Positions 41,604-50,283 of a stretch of 64,000 nt of DNA are shown one piece after another. The stretch lies in NCBI GenBank assembly GCA_964588555.1, contig CAZPPT010000001.1, positions 62,001 to 126,000 of the forward strand. The letters run 5' to 3'. The position numbers were made by a program, and so were the translations under genes. Under the pieces are notes generated by a model. That model was not told where the DNA came from and searched no databases. It saw nothing but the letters and a program-made list of their open reading frames with translations. Each line of letters begins with the position of its first letter. Position 1 is the stretch's first letter. The stretch comes from JAGVWJ01 sp964588555. GTDB taxonomy: Archaea > Micrarchaeota > Micrarchaeia > Anstonellales > Bilamarchaeaceae.

Positions 41604-42524
41604 ATGGGTATTGATTTTTCCAAAATAAAAACATATTCCCTCTTCCAAAGAGAAAGCCTAAGCAACGTTAAGGACTTTGCAAAGCCGTTTAACGGATCAA
41701 TTGCCGACCTTATTGCAAGCATTCCAAACATTTATACGGGCGCTGATTTTAAGGCGATCGTTGCCCACTTAAAAAGTGCACGGCAAAAGAAAAAGAAGGT
41801 CATGTGGGGCATTGGCGCACACGTCATCAAATTCGGGCTTAACCCACTTCTGATCCAATTAATGGAAGAAGGATACATCACGTCGCTTTCCCTTAATGGC
41901 GCAGGTGCGATTCATGACGTTGAGTTTGCGCTTGCAGGCAAGAGTTCCGAGGACGTTGGCGAAAGCCTCCATGTCGGCCAGTTTGGCGTTGCAAAGGAGA
42001 CTGCTGAGTTCATAAACAAGGCGGCACAAGCGGCAGCTCAAAACAATACGGGTTTTGGTTCGGGGATCAAGGAGCTTCTGGTAAAAGAAAGACCAAAATT
42101 TGCGCAGTACAGCATCATTTGTGCTGCGGCGCGGCTCGACATACCAGTAACGGTCCATGTTGCATTTGGAACAGACATCGTGCATATGCATCCCTCAATG
42201 GACGGAAGCGCAACGGGAAGGGCGACGTATGAGGACTTCAAAGTTTTTTGTAACGAGGTAAGCGAGCTTACCGGCGGCGCATACATCAATGCAGGCTCAA
42301 ACGTCATCCTTCCGGAGATATTCCTAAAGGCAGTTGCAATCAGCCAAAACCAGGGAAAAAACCTAAAAGATTTCATAACTGTTGTGCTTGACTACAATTC
42401 GCATTACCGGCCATTACGGAATGTCGTTGAACGGCCGACGAATGGCACGGGAAAAGGATATTATCTCGTTGGGAGGCATGAACTCATGATTCCGCTTTTG
42501 GCTGCGGCGTTGTTGGAAAAATAA
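41604..42524 (+). CDS. Deoxyhypusine-synthase-like protein
   Basis: 306 residues with a Rossmann-like core resembling the deoxyhypusine synthase superfamily: VMWGIGAHVIKFGLNPLL, SLSLNGAGAIHDVEFALAG, HMHPSMDGSATGRATYEDFKVF and INAGSNVILPEIFLKA. True DHS makes deoxyhypusine on aIF5A using spermidine. This protein is a divergent member and the active-site lysine is not obvious, so its reaction is uncertain. It is divergent from the GT9 gene with its own short promoter region. Confidence 0.5.
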   Translation: MGIDFSKIKTYSLFQRESLSNVKDFAKPFNGSIADLIASIPNIYTGADFKAIVAHLKSARQKKKKVMWGIGAHVIKFGLNPLLIQLMEEGYITSLSLNGAGAIHDVEFALAGKSSEDVGESLHVGQFGVAKETAEFINKAAQAAAQNNTGFGSGIKELLVKERPKFAQYSIICAAARLDIPVTVHVAFGTDIVHMHPSMDGSATGRATYEDFKVFCNEVSELTGGAYINAGSNVILPEIFLKAVAISQNQGKNLKDFITVVLDYNSHYRPLRNVVERPTNGTGKGYYLVGRHELMIPLLAAALLEK

Positions 42525-42663
42525 TTCTTCCAATTATTTAGTGGAAACCCCATTGAACTTTGCCGCAGTTCTCTTTCTGAATTTATATGTATTTGCAAAT
42601 TCCGCGTATGCAATCCAGTAAGTTGTGCGGCCCAGGCTTGCAACCTAGGAATAAGAGAAAAGA

Positions 42664-43578
42664 TTACTCTTTTAGTTCTAACGCTTTGACCAAGCGGTTC
42701 AATGCTTCAAGTTTTTCCGGCAGGACGGTTTGGGCAAGGTCGCTTAGATTTGCGTTGGCATCGCCAACCATAGTTCTGAAATCTTTGAGGGTCACGCCTT
42801 TTACTAAGATGCCCTGATTTTCAGGAGCATTAATAACCTCAATTTTTGGGGCGGTCCCTCCCGATTGTTCGTCGCAACGAACAATGGATGTTATGTCGCT
42901 TCTAGCGACATACGCGGCGAGGTCAACGTACGCCACCCCTGACGCACGGTCGCTCATGCCGCACGCATGGACGTCACGCCTCCTGATGTTGATAGACTTG
43001 ACGCCGCGGATCAAAGGATGAACACCTCCACGCTCAGTCCTCAATAAACACCTTGTTTCATCATCAATTAATTTATCTGAAGTTTCCAGTGGAACTCGTG
43101 TTCTTTCATCAACTTTTCCTTTCCGACCGTAATATTGTATGAGATTATCCAAAACTACAACTGATGCAGGCCGGGCTAGTACCACCACCTTGCTGCCCTT
43201 TACTTCAACTTGTTCGGGATCAACAAAAAGACCCACTTTTTCCCTGCCTACTGCCTGCTCTGGAATAGAAGAAGCAGGAAACACCCATTTTCTTCCTGCA
43301 TCGTCTTTGAATGCACCAACCATATCATTTCCTTTCTTGAATTGACCTCCTCTTGCTGGGTACACTAAAACTTCTCGTGCCCACGCAGGATAATACATTC
43401 TTAATTGCACTTGCGCTCGTCTGGTTAGACTTGGCCATAATTTTACTAAAATATCGTCATGAAGAACGTTAGAAGGCAATCCGCCCCTGTCTTTTACTGC
43501 ATTTCTGGCTGCTAGCCAGCCTGCATTTTCGCCAGTCAGTTTTACTACGTGTCTTTTTTGAATTTGAGCTGCAACCAT
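42664..43578 (-). CDS. Orphan protein with a beta-rich middle and helical end
   Basis: 304 residues, not recognised. No signal peptide or membrane helix. The first 100 residues are basic and Trp/Tyr-containing (RRAQVQLRMYYPAWAREVL); the centre (EKVGLFVDPEQVEVKGSKVVVLARPASVVVLD) is beta-rich; the end is helical (MVGDANANLSDLAQTVLPEKLEALNRLV). Three cysteines (CLL, ACGM, RCDE) show no clear zinc pattern. Alone on the strand. The 139-base gap to the preceding gene (42525-42663) shows nothing I can name. Confidence 0.55.
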   Translation of the reverse strand: MVAAQIQKRHVVKLTGENAGWLAARNAVKDRGGLPSNVLHDDILVKLWPSLTRRAQVQLRMYYPAWAREVLVYPARGGQFKKGNDMVGAFKDDAGRKWVFPASSIPEQAVGREKVGLFVDPEQVEVKGSKVVVLARPASVVVLDNLIQYYGRKGKVDERTRVPLETSDKLIDDETRCLLRTERGGVHPLIRGVKSINIRRRDVHACGMSDRASGVAYVDLAAYVARSDITSIVRCDEQSGGTAPKIEVINAPENQGILVKGVTLKDFRTMVGDANANLSDLAQTVLPEKLEALNRLVKALELKE

Positions 43579-43741
43579 TATATTAACCTCAATTCCTTTA
43601 TGTATGATAAGATTTATAAATCCACTTTCTATCCTTTATAGTAACTATTTTACAAAAAAGAAAGCGCTTTTTGCTTCATTATTGTCATTTTTGATAATTT
43701 TATTAAAACGAAGGAGATTAGACGAACGTCTAGCAAAAGAG

Positions 43742-43817
43742 TAACCTAATGATTTTTTACATTTAGCCTAACGAAAAATAACTAAAATCATTAGGTTATT
43801 TGTTAGGAATCGTTAGG
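43742..43817. repeat. Interleaved perfect inverted repeats before an AlbA_2-type gene
   Basis: Arms taacctaatgatttt (43742-43756) and aaaatcattaggtta (43784-43798) are 15-bp perfect complements. A second pair, cctaacga (43767-43774) and tcgttagg (43810-43817), is interleaved with them. The shared core ccta/tagg looks like the half-site of a regulator. A TATA-like gtttaaatat follows at 43817-43826, about 26 bases before the ATG at 43847. Probably an autoregulatory operator array. The 43579-43741 part of the gap holds short palindromes (agacg-aa-cgtct) but no gene. Confidence 0.75.
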
Positions 43818-43846
43818 TTTAAATATCTTTACCACTGAATCCTTAT

Positions 43847-45175
43847 ATGGATATTATTGCACTAACGGGGCTTATCCGAAAAGGAGAAGGAGAACATCTT
43901 GAATTTAAGCGTACGGCTGAAAGTGCAGTCGGCAAAACAATCTGTGCATTTCTGAATACTGCTGGAGGACGAATCGTCATAGGAGTAGATGATAAAGGCG
44001 ATATAGTAGGTTGTGAATTAGATGCACAAGATAAAATATCAAATTTTCTTTCAGTACTATCTCCGCGCCCGAAAATAACAATAGAAAAGCTCATTATAGA
44101 AAAAAGGCAGATTATCATCTTAACCGTCCCAAAGAGTGACCGCCTCCATACGTTTGGAAATACGGGTTATCTTAGAATAGGCAACACTACGCGGGAATTG
44201 CAACTTGATGAAATTGTGGAGAAAGCAGCGGAATCACTTTTGCTTCGTTTTGATGAGGCATTATGCATTGACGCCAGAGAATCTGATTTACCGGTAGAAA
44301 ATCTTCATAGATATCTTGACAAAAGAGAAGAAGTGCGGCACATCAAAATTCCTAGAATAAAGCAACTGGAGGTTTGGGAGATGCTACGGGCTACCTCTAA
44401 AGGACATGTAACAAATGCAGGAGTTTTGTTCTTTTCCAGCAATCCTGAAAAGTTTCATCCACAGGCGCAACTCAGAATAATTGAGTTTGCCGGGAACGAC
44501 ATGCAGATCGTGCTTGATGAGCAAACAATCTCTGGAAATATCTGGAATATAAGCGATTCAGTCGGCAATATCCTAGCTAAAAAAGTTTCAAAAGAAGTTA
44601 CAGTAAAGGGATTCGAAAGGATTAGTTCTCCTCGTTTCCCTCTCGAAGCCTTACGTGAAGCAGTTAACAATGCTCTTATTCACAGAAATTATTTTGATCG
44701 TGCAGATGTCAGAATTTTCATGTTTCCAGATCGGTTAGAGATAATAAATCCTGGATCGTTTCCTCCAGATGTAACTCCACAAACTCCTGCACACCGTCCG
44801 AGGAATCCAGTTCTTTCACAGTATTTCTATGATGTAGGGAAAATAGAGAAATACGGATCTGGTTTGTTAAAGATGAGGCAATTATGCAATGAGGGAGGGT
44901 ATCCAGAACCAGAGTTTACATTGTCAGCAGGTCAGACTAAGGTCATTTTTCACTTCATACCTGTTAAAATCCGTGAATCAATGAAAGAGTTAGATCAGAC
45001 TGACCGAAAAATAATCGAAGTGATAAAATCAAAAACAGAAATTGGCACGGGAGGGCTTATGAAATCAATTTCTTTTAGCAGGCCGAGTCTTGTAGCAAGG
45101 CTGAACAGGCTCATTGATAGAAAAATTATAGTAAAAAGCGGCAAAGGTAGAAGCGTGAAGTATACTATTGCATAA
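43847..45175 (+). CDS. AlbA_2/Schlafen-type ATP-binding transcriptional regulator
   Basis: 442 residues. The N-terminal AlbA_2 domain (LIRKGEGEHLEFKRTAESAVGKTICAFLNTAGGRIVIGVDD, in pieces) is at 8-60. The middle has the GHKL-like ATP-binding HATPase part (EALREAVNNALIHRNYFD; RLEIINPGSFP; EKYGSGLLKM). A C-terminal winged helix (TGGLMKSISFSRPSLVARLNRLIDRKIIVKSG, in pieces) would bind DNA. Such proteins occur widely in archaea and bacteria as putative regulators, sometimes in defence contexts. The palindromes directly upstream fit self-regulation. Confidence 0.85.
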   Translation: MDIIALTGLIRKGEGEHLEFKRTAESAVGKTICAFLNTAGGRIVIGVDDKGDIVGCELDAQDKISNFLSVLSPRPKITIEKLIIEKRQIIILTVPKSDRLHTFGNTGYLRIGNTTRELQLDEIVEKAAESLLLRFDEALCIDARESDLPVENLHRYLDKREEVRHIKIPRIKQLEVWEMLRATSKGHVTNAGVLFFSSNPEKFHPQAQLRIIEFAGNDMQIVLDEQTISGNIWNISDSVGNILAKKVSKEVTVKGFERISSPRFPLEALREAVNNALIHRNYFDRADVRIFMFPDRLEIINPGSFPPDVTPQTPAHRPRNPVLSQYFYDVGKIEKYGSGLLKMRQLCNEGGYPEPEFTLSAGQTKVIFHFIPVKIRESMKELDQTDRKIIEVIKSKTEIGTGGLMKSISFSRPSLVARLNRLIDRKIIVKSGKGRSVKYTIA

Positions 45176-45275
45176 CGATTCGAAAATTTTATCTAATCTA
45201 CGGGCATGTGTGATGAAAAATTCGACCCTCTCTAAAAAGGAATATTTTTAACCAATTACTAAGATACATATTTGC

Positions 45276-47168
45276 ATGTCACTTACTTTTATTAAGCGGG
45301 AATTATCAAGGGACACATTCAAATACGTACTTATTCTTGCGGCACTTGTAGCACTGATAAATTTCAATTTTCTCAACCAGTTTAAGCAGCTTCCAAGTCC
45401 CCTCTATGGCGGGGATTACTACAACCATTTAGGGACCATGTACCACATATTTTATGGCGGCTCGATTTTTGACAACGGGCAGATGAACGGCGAAATACCG
45501 TGGGTTCCGTGGCTCTATCATTTATATGTCGTCATCCTTTCAAAAATAACCGGCCTTGACCCGATGTTTGGCACAATCTTTTCTTCGCTTCCGCTTATAT
45601 TTGTAAGCGCAATCATTGCATACCTTATCGTTTCGCGCTTTACAGATGACAAGTGGGTAATGATCCCCATCGTGCTCGTATTTCTTACGGCATACCCGAT
45701 TTACAAGTATACGCTCTTTGCATTCTATGTGACCGCGCCGCTTTTGGTGCTTGCATGGCTATTATTCCTGGAACAACAAACGAGAAACAGGTTTATCTTT
45801 TTGGCAATTGCAATTGCACTTGCGCACCTTTCAAGCACGCAACTCTTCTTCTCAAGTATTATCCTCTTAGGCATCATTGTACTTGACAAGGCATATGGCG
45901 AATTCAAAAAAGGAGGAAATAACGTGAATTTCCTTCTTGGCAAGGAATTCCAAGCGCAAATCGCCCCCATTATAGGCGTATTTATAGCAGGTTTTATCAT
46001 ATCACTTCTCTACTGGTACTGGCCCTTATTAGTCTACAAGGGAGCAACGCCAAACGACCTCCAGGTCTATGGCTGGCCGGATTACACGAGGTTTGATTTG
46101 CAAGTTGGCTCGATCACCAAGGAAATTCGCGAAACGTTCCTTGCATTTGACTTTTCAAGCACTGTAAACGCGATGCATTCGCTTTTAGGGCTCGTCCAGC
46201 TTTTTGGCATATTTGTAATCGTCAAAAAGCGAAACGAGAACCAGTATTATCATTTTGCATTTCTTGTACTGTTAGGGGTCTTTGCGGGCCTTACCCACCA
46301 CTTAATTATGTTTAATCTCCTCCATAGCCACCTTGCACCTGGGCATTTATTCCAGATGCTCTATTACCCCATTGCACCAGTTGCATACGCTGCCGCCCTC
46401 ATCTTCTTGAAGGACACGGTTAAAATCGGTTCGGCTGGAAAGGCGCCGCTCGTAGGGGGGGTGTTTATACTTATCGCACTTACGTTTTTCTTTACCCATT
46501 TTTCAAATTTTGAGGACAAGAAAGATACCAATTACATCACAAGCGGCAGGCAGCCCCTTACCCAGTTCCATGTGGACATTAAAAACTGGATTACGGCAAA
46601 CACAGGCGTCTATGACGTATTCATCACGAATAACGAGGACGGGTTTATGCTCAATGCGCTTACCGGAAGAAAGACAGTAAGCACACGAAGGACGCATGCC
46701 CCCGTATACACGGACATGGATGAACGGATGCTTGACAATGCAGTCATGCTTTACGGCAAAAACGACGCAAAACGAGAAGAGCTGTTGAAAAAGTACAATG
46801 TAAAATACCTTTTCTGGTCCGTCAGGTGGGTGGAGAATGAGTTTCGGGTGCAGGACGGGCAGCTTGTCGGCCTCTACGACCCGCTCATGGTCCGGGATAA
46901 GCCGGAATACAGGCGCTACCTTGATGAGAACGGCGTGCCATACATCACGCCTGAGGAAATGCAATACCTTGACCCGGCATGGCTTGAAACATACCCGCAA
47001 TACCGCGTCATTATTGCCATGCCTGCAAAGTTTGATTATGCACATCCCTGGGATGACAGCCTTGACAAGTATATTACGCCACTTGTGCCAATTGGCATCC
47101 AAAACGGTGAAAATCTTGAATTGTTTGCCTCGATTTACCAGGTAAATAGGGGATACACATTACAATGA
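45276..47168 (+). CDS. Large GT-C-like polytopic membrane glycosyltransferase
   Basis: 630 residues with ten or more membrane helices in the first 410 residues and a soluble C-terminal domain. Such a fold occurs in GT-C enzymes (PMT/STT3-like). Loop 1 carries GGDYYNHLGTMYH with acidic and His residues, which is where GT-C enzymes have their catalytic Asp; a second acidic pair lies near TPNDLQVYGWPDYTR. The C-terminal domain (FHVDIKNWITANTGVYDVFITNNEDG...) contains a nucleotide- or sugar-binding-like stretch. I cannot assign oligosaccharyl transferase versus single-sugar transferase. It ends 9 bases inside the convergent dehydrogenase. Confidence 0.6.
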   Translation: MSLTFIKRELSRDTFKYVLILAALVALINFNFLNQFKQLPSPLYGGDYYNHLGTMYHIFYGGSIFDNGQMNGEIPWVPWLYHLYVVILSKITGLDPMFGTIFSSLPLIFVSAIIAYLIVSRFTDDKWVMIPIVLVFLTAYPIYKYTLFAFYVTAPLLVLAWLLFLEQQTRNRFIFLAIAIALAHLSSTQLFFSSIILLGIIVLDKAYGEFKKGGNNVNFLLGKEFQAQIAPIIGVFIAGFIISLLYWYWPLLVYKGATPNDLQVYGWPDYTRFDLQVGSITKEIRETFLAFDFSSTVNAMHSLLGLVQLFGIFVIVKKRNENQYYHFAFLVLLGVFAGLTHHLIMFNLLHSHLAPGHLFQMLYYPIAPVAYAAALIFLKDTVKIGSAGKAPLVGGVFILIALTFFFTHFSNFEDKKDTNYITSGRQPLTQFHVDIKNWITANTGVYDVFITNNEDGFMLNALTGRKTVSTRRTHAPVYTDMDERMLDNAVMLYGKNDAKREELLKKYNVKYLFWSVRWVENEFRVQDGQLVGLYDPLMVRDKPEYRRYLDENGVPYITPEEMQYLDPAWLETYPQYRVIIAMPAKFDYAHPWDDSLDKYITPLVPIGIQNGENLELFASIYQVNRGYTLQ

Positions 47169-48464
47169 GAGATACGTTATCCCCGCCTTTTCAACGTGCT
47201 CCTTGGTAAGGGCATGGCGCACATCAAAAAAGATGGCATTCGGCTTGCAGAGCCTTAAAAGTCGGTCAGTCCCCAGCTCCTTAAAGCGCATGTGGAATAC
47301 CGTCATAAGCACTACGTCCTGCGTGTGCGCCAGGTCATCGATTCTTGAAAGAACGGTGACGCCGTCGCCGACCTTACGCTTCATGTCAGCTACCTCAAGC
47401 ATCGGGTCATACAGAGAAACGTGCGCACCTTCCTTAACGAGCATCTGAACTAAAGGCAGGGTAAGGGTGCTTCGCGGGTCAGGGACATTTTCCTTAAAGG
47501 TAAACCCAAGCACGAGGATATTTTTTCCCTTGATCGGATGTGTCCGCATAAGTTTTTGAACGATGTATTCCGGAACGCTGTTGTTCACTTCGCGGCCCGT
47601 GGCTATGACTCGTGGTTCAAAACCAGCCTCACGGGATTTTTGTAGTAAATAGTAGGGGTCAGTTGGAATGCAATGCCCGCCCACGAGGCCCGGTTTAAAA
47701 TCAAGGAAATTCCATTTTGTCCTTGCCGCCTCAAGCACGTCCCATATGTTGACATTCAACTTATCAAAAAGCATTGCCAATTCATTTACAAGGGCAATAT
47801 TGAGATCGCGCTGCGTATTCTCAATGACCTTTGCCGCCTCTGCAACGCGGATGCTTTTTGCGCGAAACGTCTGTTTTGCAACGTGCTTATATAAATGGTC
47901 GATAAATTCAAGCGTGCGCTCATCACTGCCACTTACCACCTTTACGACGTTCTCAAGCGTGTGCTGCTTATCTCCTGGATTGATGCGCTCAGGCGAGTAG
48001 CCTGCAAAAAAATCCTTGCCATGGACAAGGCCGCTCAGATTTGCAATTGCCGGCACGACGAGCTCCTCAGTAACGCCCGGATAAACAGTCGATTCAAGGA
48101 TAACAACGCTTCCCTTCTGGATATTACGACCGATCGCCTCGCTTGCACGCATGACTGGCTGCAGGTCAGGCTGATAATTCTTATCAACGGGGGTTGGGAC
48201 AGTGATGATAAAAACGTGTGCACGCTTCAAGTCGCCTTCGTCATAAGTATACGTGATGTTCCTGAGGGACTTAAGGTCGTTCTCGCTTACTTCAAGCGTC
48301 CGGTCCTTGCCCGTTTTTAGTTCATTAATGCGCTGCGGGTTGATGTCATAGCCGATAACAAAAAGGCCTTTTTTTGCAAATCCCACCGCCAGGGGGAGGC
48401 CTACGTACCCAAGGCCGACAAGTGCAACGGTAATTTCCTTTTTTTCCAATTTTTCAAGTAACAT
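47160..48464 (-). CDS. UDP-N-acetyl-D-mannosaminuronate/glucosaminuronate-type dehydrogenase
   Basis: 434 residues, second nucleotide-sugar dehydrogenase. NAD-binding VALVGLGYVGLPLAVGFAKKG is the start, the GGHCIPTDPYYL motif near residue 262-273 has the catalytic cysteine, and the middle helices (RVAEAAKVIENTQRDLNIALVNELAML) match the WecC/WbpA subfamily rather than Ugd. It would oxidise UDP-HexNAc to the uronic acid. The start abuts the epimerase gene at 48465, so the two are cotranscribed. Confidence 0.9.
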   Translation of the reverse strand: MLLEKLEKKEITVALVGLGYVGLPLAVGFAKKGLFVIGYDINPQRINELKTGKDRTLEVSENDLKSLRNITYTYDEGDLKRAHVFIITVPTPVDKNYQPDLQPVMRASEAIGRNIQKGSVVILESTVYPGVTEELVVPAIANLSGLVHGKDFFAGYSPERINPGDKQHTLENVVKVVSGSDERTLEFIDHLYKHVAKQTFRAKSIRVAEAAKVIENTQRDLNIALVNELAMLFDKLNVNIWDVLEAARTKWNFLDFKPGLVGGHCIPTDPYYLLQKSREAGFEPRVIATGREVNNSVPEYIVQKLMRTHPIKGKNILVLGFTFKENVPDPRSTLTLPLVQMLVKEGAHVSLYDPMLEVADMKRKVGDGVTVLSRIDDLAHTQDVVLMTVFHMRFKELGTDRLLRLCKPNAIFFDVRHALTKEHVEKAGITYLSL

Positions 48465-49397
48465 TTACTGCCCCCGATACCACCCTATTGTTTCTTTTAA
48501 CCCGTCTTCAAACGAATATTTTGCCCCATAACCAAGATGCTCCTGTGCCAAGGAAACGTCAGCATACGAGTGTTTTATGTCCCCTGCGCGAGGTGCTTCG
48601 TAAACCGGCTCGATGCTCTTATGAAGCAACTTGTTTAAAATTATAACGAGCTCGTTTAGGGTTATTCTTTTTCCGCCTGCGATGTTGAATGCTTTGCCGC
48701 ATGCTTGTTTGGAGGCAGTAAGTGCAGAGAGGTTGGCTGCAAGGACGTCTTTTACATACGTAAAGTCCCTGCTTTGCATACCATCACCGTAAATTGTCGG
48801 TTGTGAATCTGCAAGAAGCCGCGTTATGAACTTTGGAATAACTGCTGAATACTCACTCTTTGGATCTTGGTGCGGTCCAAACACGTTAAAATAACGAAGC
48901 GCGATCGTTTCAAGGCCATAGAGTTCATAAAATTGCCGTGCATGAAGCTCGTTTGTTAATTTACTTACTGCGTATGGTGAAAGCGGTTTTGGTTCCATTT
49001 TTTCATGCTTTGGAAGGGTCGGCGTGTCGCCGTATAAGGAGCTTGAAGATGCCAATACGACTCGCTTTACTCCTGCATCGCGTGCCGCAACAAGTACGTT
49101 GAGCGTGCCGATAACATTTACGTTGCTCGTGGTAACGGGATCCTGAATTGAGCGAGGAACTGAAGGAATTGCTGCCTCGTGGAGGACGTAGTCGTATCCG
49201 CCCATCGCTTCATTTAATTTATTTGTATCTAAAATACTCCCGCGGACGAATTTAATTTTATTTTTTATATCTCGAATGTTCTCTTCATTACCCGTAGCGA
49301 AGTCGTCAATTCCCGCAACCTCGTGACCTCTTTCAAGCGCTCCGCGTGCAAGATTTGAGCCGATAAAGCCGGCAATGCCGGTGATGAAAATACGCAT
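48465..49397 (-). CDS. NAD-dependent UDP-sugar epimerase (WbpP/GalE type)
   Basis: 310 residues of the extended SDR family. GIAGFIGSNLA is the NAD loop, the catalytic triad is S-YxxxK in SSSSLYGD and SPYAVSKLTNELHA (Y148 region), and the substrate region is FNVFGPHQDPKSEYSA. It resembles UDP-N-acetylglucosamine 4-epimerases paired with WbpA-like dehydrogenases. Together the pair may produce a HexNAc uronic acid. Divergent promoter with the small membrane-protein gene at 49460; its box A (minus strand atttttaac) is about 26 bases from the ATG. Confidence 0.87.
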   Translation of the reverse strand: MRIFITGIAGFIGSNLARGALERGHEVAGIDDFATGNEENIRDIKNKIKFVRGSILDTNKLNEAMGGYDYVLHEAAIPSVPRSIQDPVTTSNVNVIGTLNVLVAARDAGVKRVVLASSSSLYGDTPTLPKHEKMEPKPLSPYAVSKLTNELHARQFYELYGLETIALRYFNVFGPHQDPKSEYSAVIPKFITRLLADSQPTIYGDGMQSRDFTYVKDVLAANLSALTASKQACGKAFNIAGGKRITLNELVIILNKLLHKSIEPVYEAPRAGDIKHSYADVSLAQEHLGYGAKYSFEDGLKETIGWYRGQ

Positions 49398-49459
49398 GAT
49401 ACTGGTATGTAAAAGAGGGGTTAAAAATTATCCTGTTTATTAAGAAATGGGCTGAAATA

Positions 49460-49801
49460 ATGAAACGAATAGTATTGTTCCTTATGCTGATATCGATCTT
49501 GTTTGCGCAGGATAGAATCCGGACAAATCTGCAGGATTCGATTCAAGACCTAGAGGATAGTGCACGGACACCCCTCCTTGTTTCGATTATGATCGAGGGA
49601 ATCGTCGCTCTTGTCCTTTTAGGCAGTGCTGCGCTTATCTATTTTAAGAAAATAAAGGGGGCGCAAGGGAAAAACACGTTGTGGGTGGTGCTTGCACTCA
49701 TCCTTGGCGGAATGGGCATATTATTTCTTCTTGGAACGATATTCGGAATTATAAGCTATCTTGCGGCACCTGCGATTGTTGATACGCTTACATACCGTTG
49801 A
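49460..49801 (+). CDS. Small membrane protein, three hydrophobic segments
   Basis: 113 residues. A signal-peptide-like start (MKRIVLFLMLISILFAQD) is followed by two membrane helices (LLVSIMIEGIVALVLLGSAALIYF and LWVVLALILGGMGILFLLGTIFGII) separated by a short basic loop (KKIKGAQGK). There is no motif that gives a function. It is coupled to the next gene, which begins just past its stop. I do not recognise a family. Confidence 0.55.
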   Translation: MKRIVLFLMLISILFAQDRIRTNLQDSIQDLEDSARTPLLVSIMIEGIVALVLLGSAALIYFKKIKGAQGKNTLWVVLALILGGMGILFLLGTIFGIISYLAAPAIVDTLTYR

Positions 49802-49806
49802 TAAAT

Positions 49807-50283
49807 ATGGGGCAATTGAAACTACAAAGGCTTGCTGGCACCAGTCTTGCGGGAGTACGAAAAACGGAATTGATTACGATACGAAGGGGAAAAGAAGAGA
49901 AAAGACTAGAGGTAGAAACCCTAGTAAGGGCCCCGCTTGAAGACGTGCGGTCCATTGTACTTGAACTACGAAGAGACCTTGGCGTGAGAGCGCAGTTGCC
50001 GGACCTACGGACTGCTACGGCGTTAATGGAACGTGCCTTGGAAACGATTGAGGTACCGGACGGCGCGGCTCACCGTCGGCCGCCTGGTTTTAACGGGTTT
50101 GTCATGGCAAGAGACCAAACGCTTTGCAGGTTCTTTTCTGAATATTTTGCATTTGGTGTTCAGGGAACTAATGGAAAAATTCAAAAAGTATCCATGCTTG
50201 ATATACGGAGGCCTACTACAAACATACTGCCAATTCTGCCAGTCAAACAGAGCGTTGCAGTGGTTGTTGAAATTTTAGGCTGA
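49807..50283 (+). CDS. Small orphan protein
   Basis: About 158 residues from ATG 49807 (an earlier TTG at 49798 overlaps the preceding stop). Alternating short strands and helices (ELITIRRGKEEKRLEVETLV, LEDVRSIVLELRRDL, NILPILPVKQSVAVVVEIL) suggest a small alpha/beta domain with no catalytic motif. There is no signal peptide. It follows a small membrane protein as a two-gene unit. Function unknown. Confidence 0.5.
   Translation: MGQLKLQRLAGTSLAGVRKTELITIRRGKEEKRLEVETLVRAPLEDVRSIVLELRRDLGVRAQLPDLRTATALMERALETIEVPDGAAHRRPPGFNGFVMARDQTLCRFFSEYFAFGVQGTNGKIQKVSMLDIRRPTTNILPILPVKQSVAVVVEILG

Noticed and set aside
42525..42663. Degenerate tRNA-like sequence between the DHS-like gene and the orphan
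   Set aside because: Short complementary pieces (gttg/caac) exist, but no acceptor, D or T arm can be drawn.
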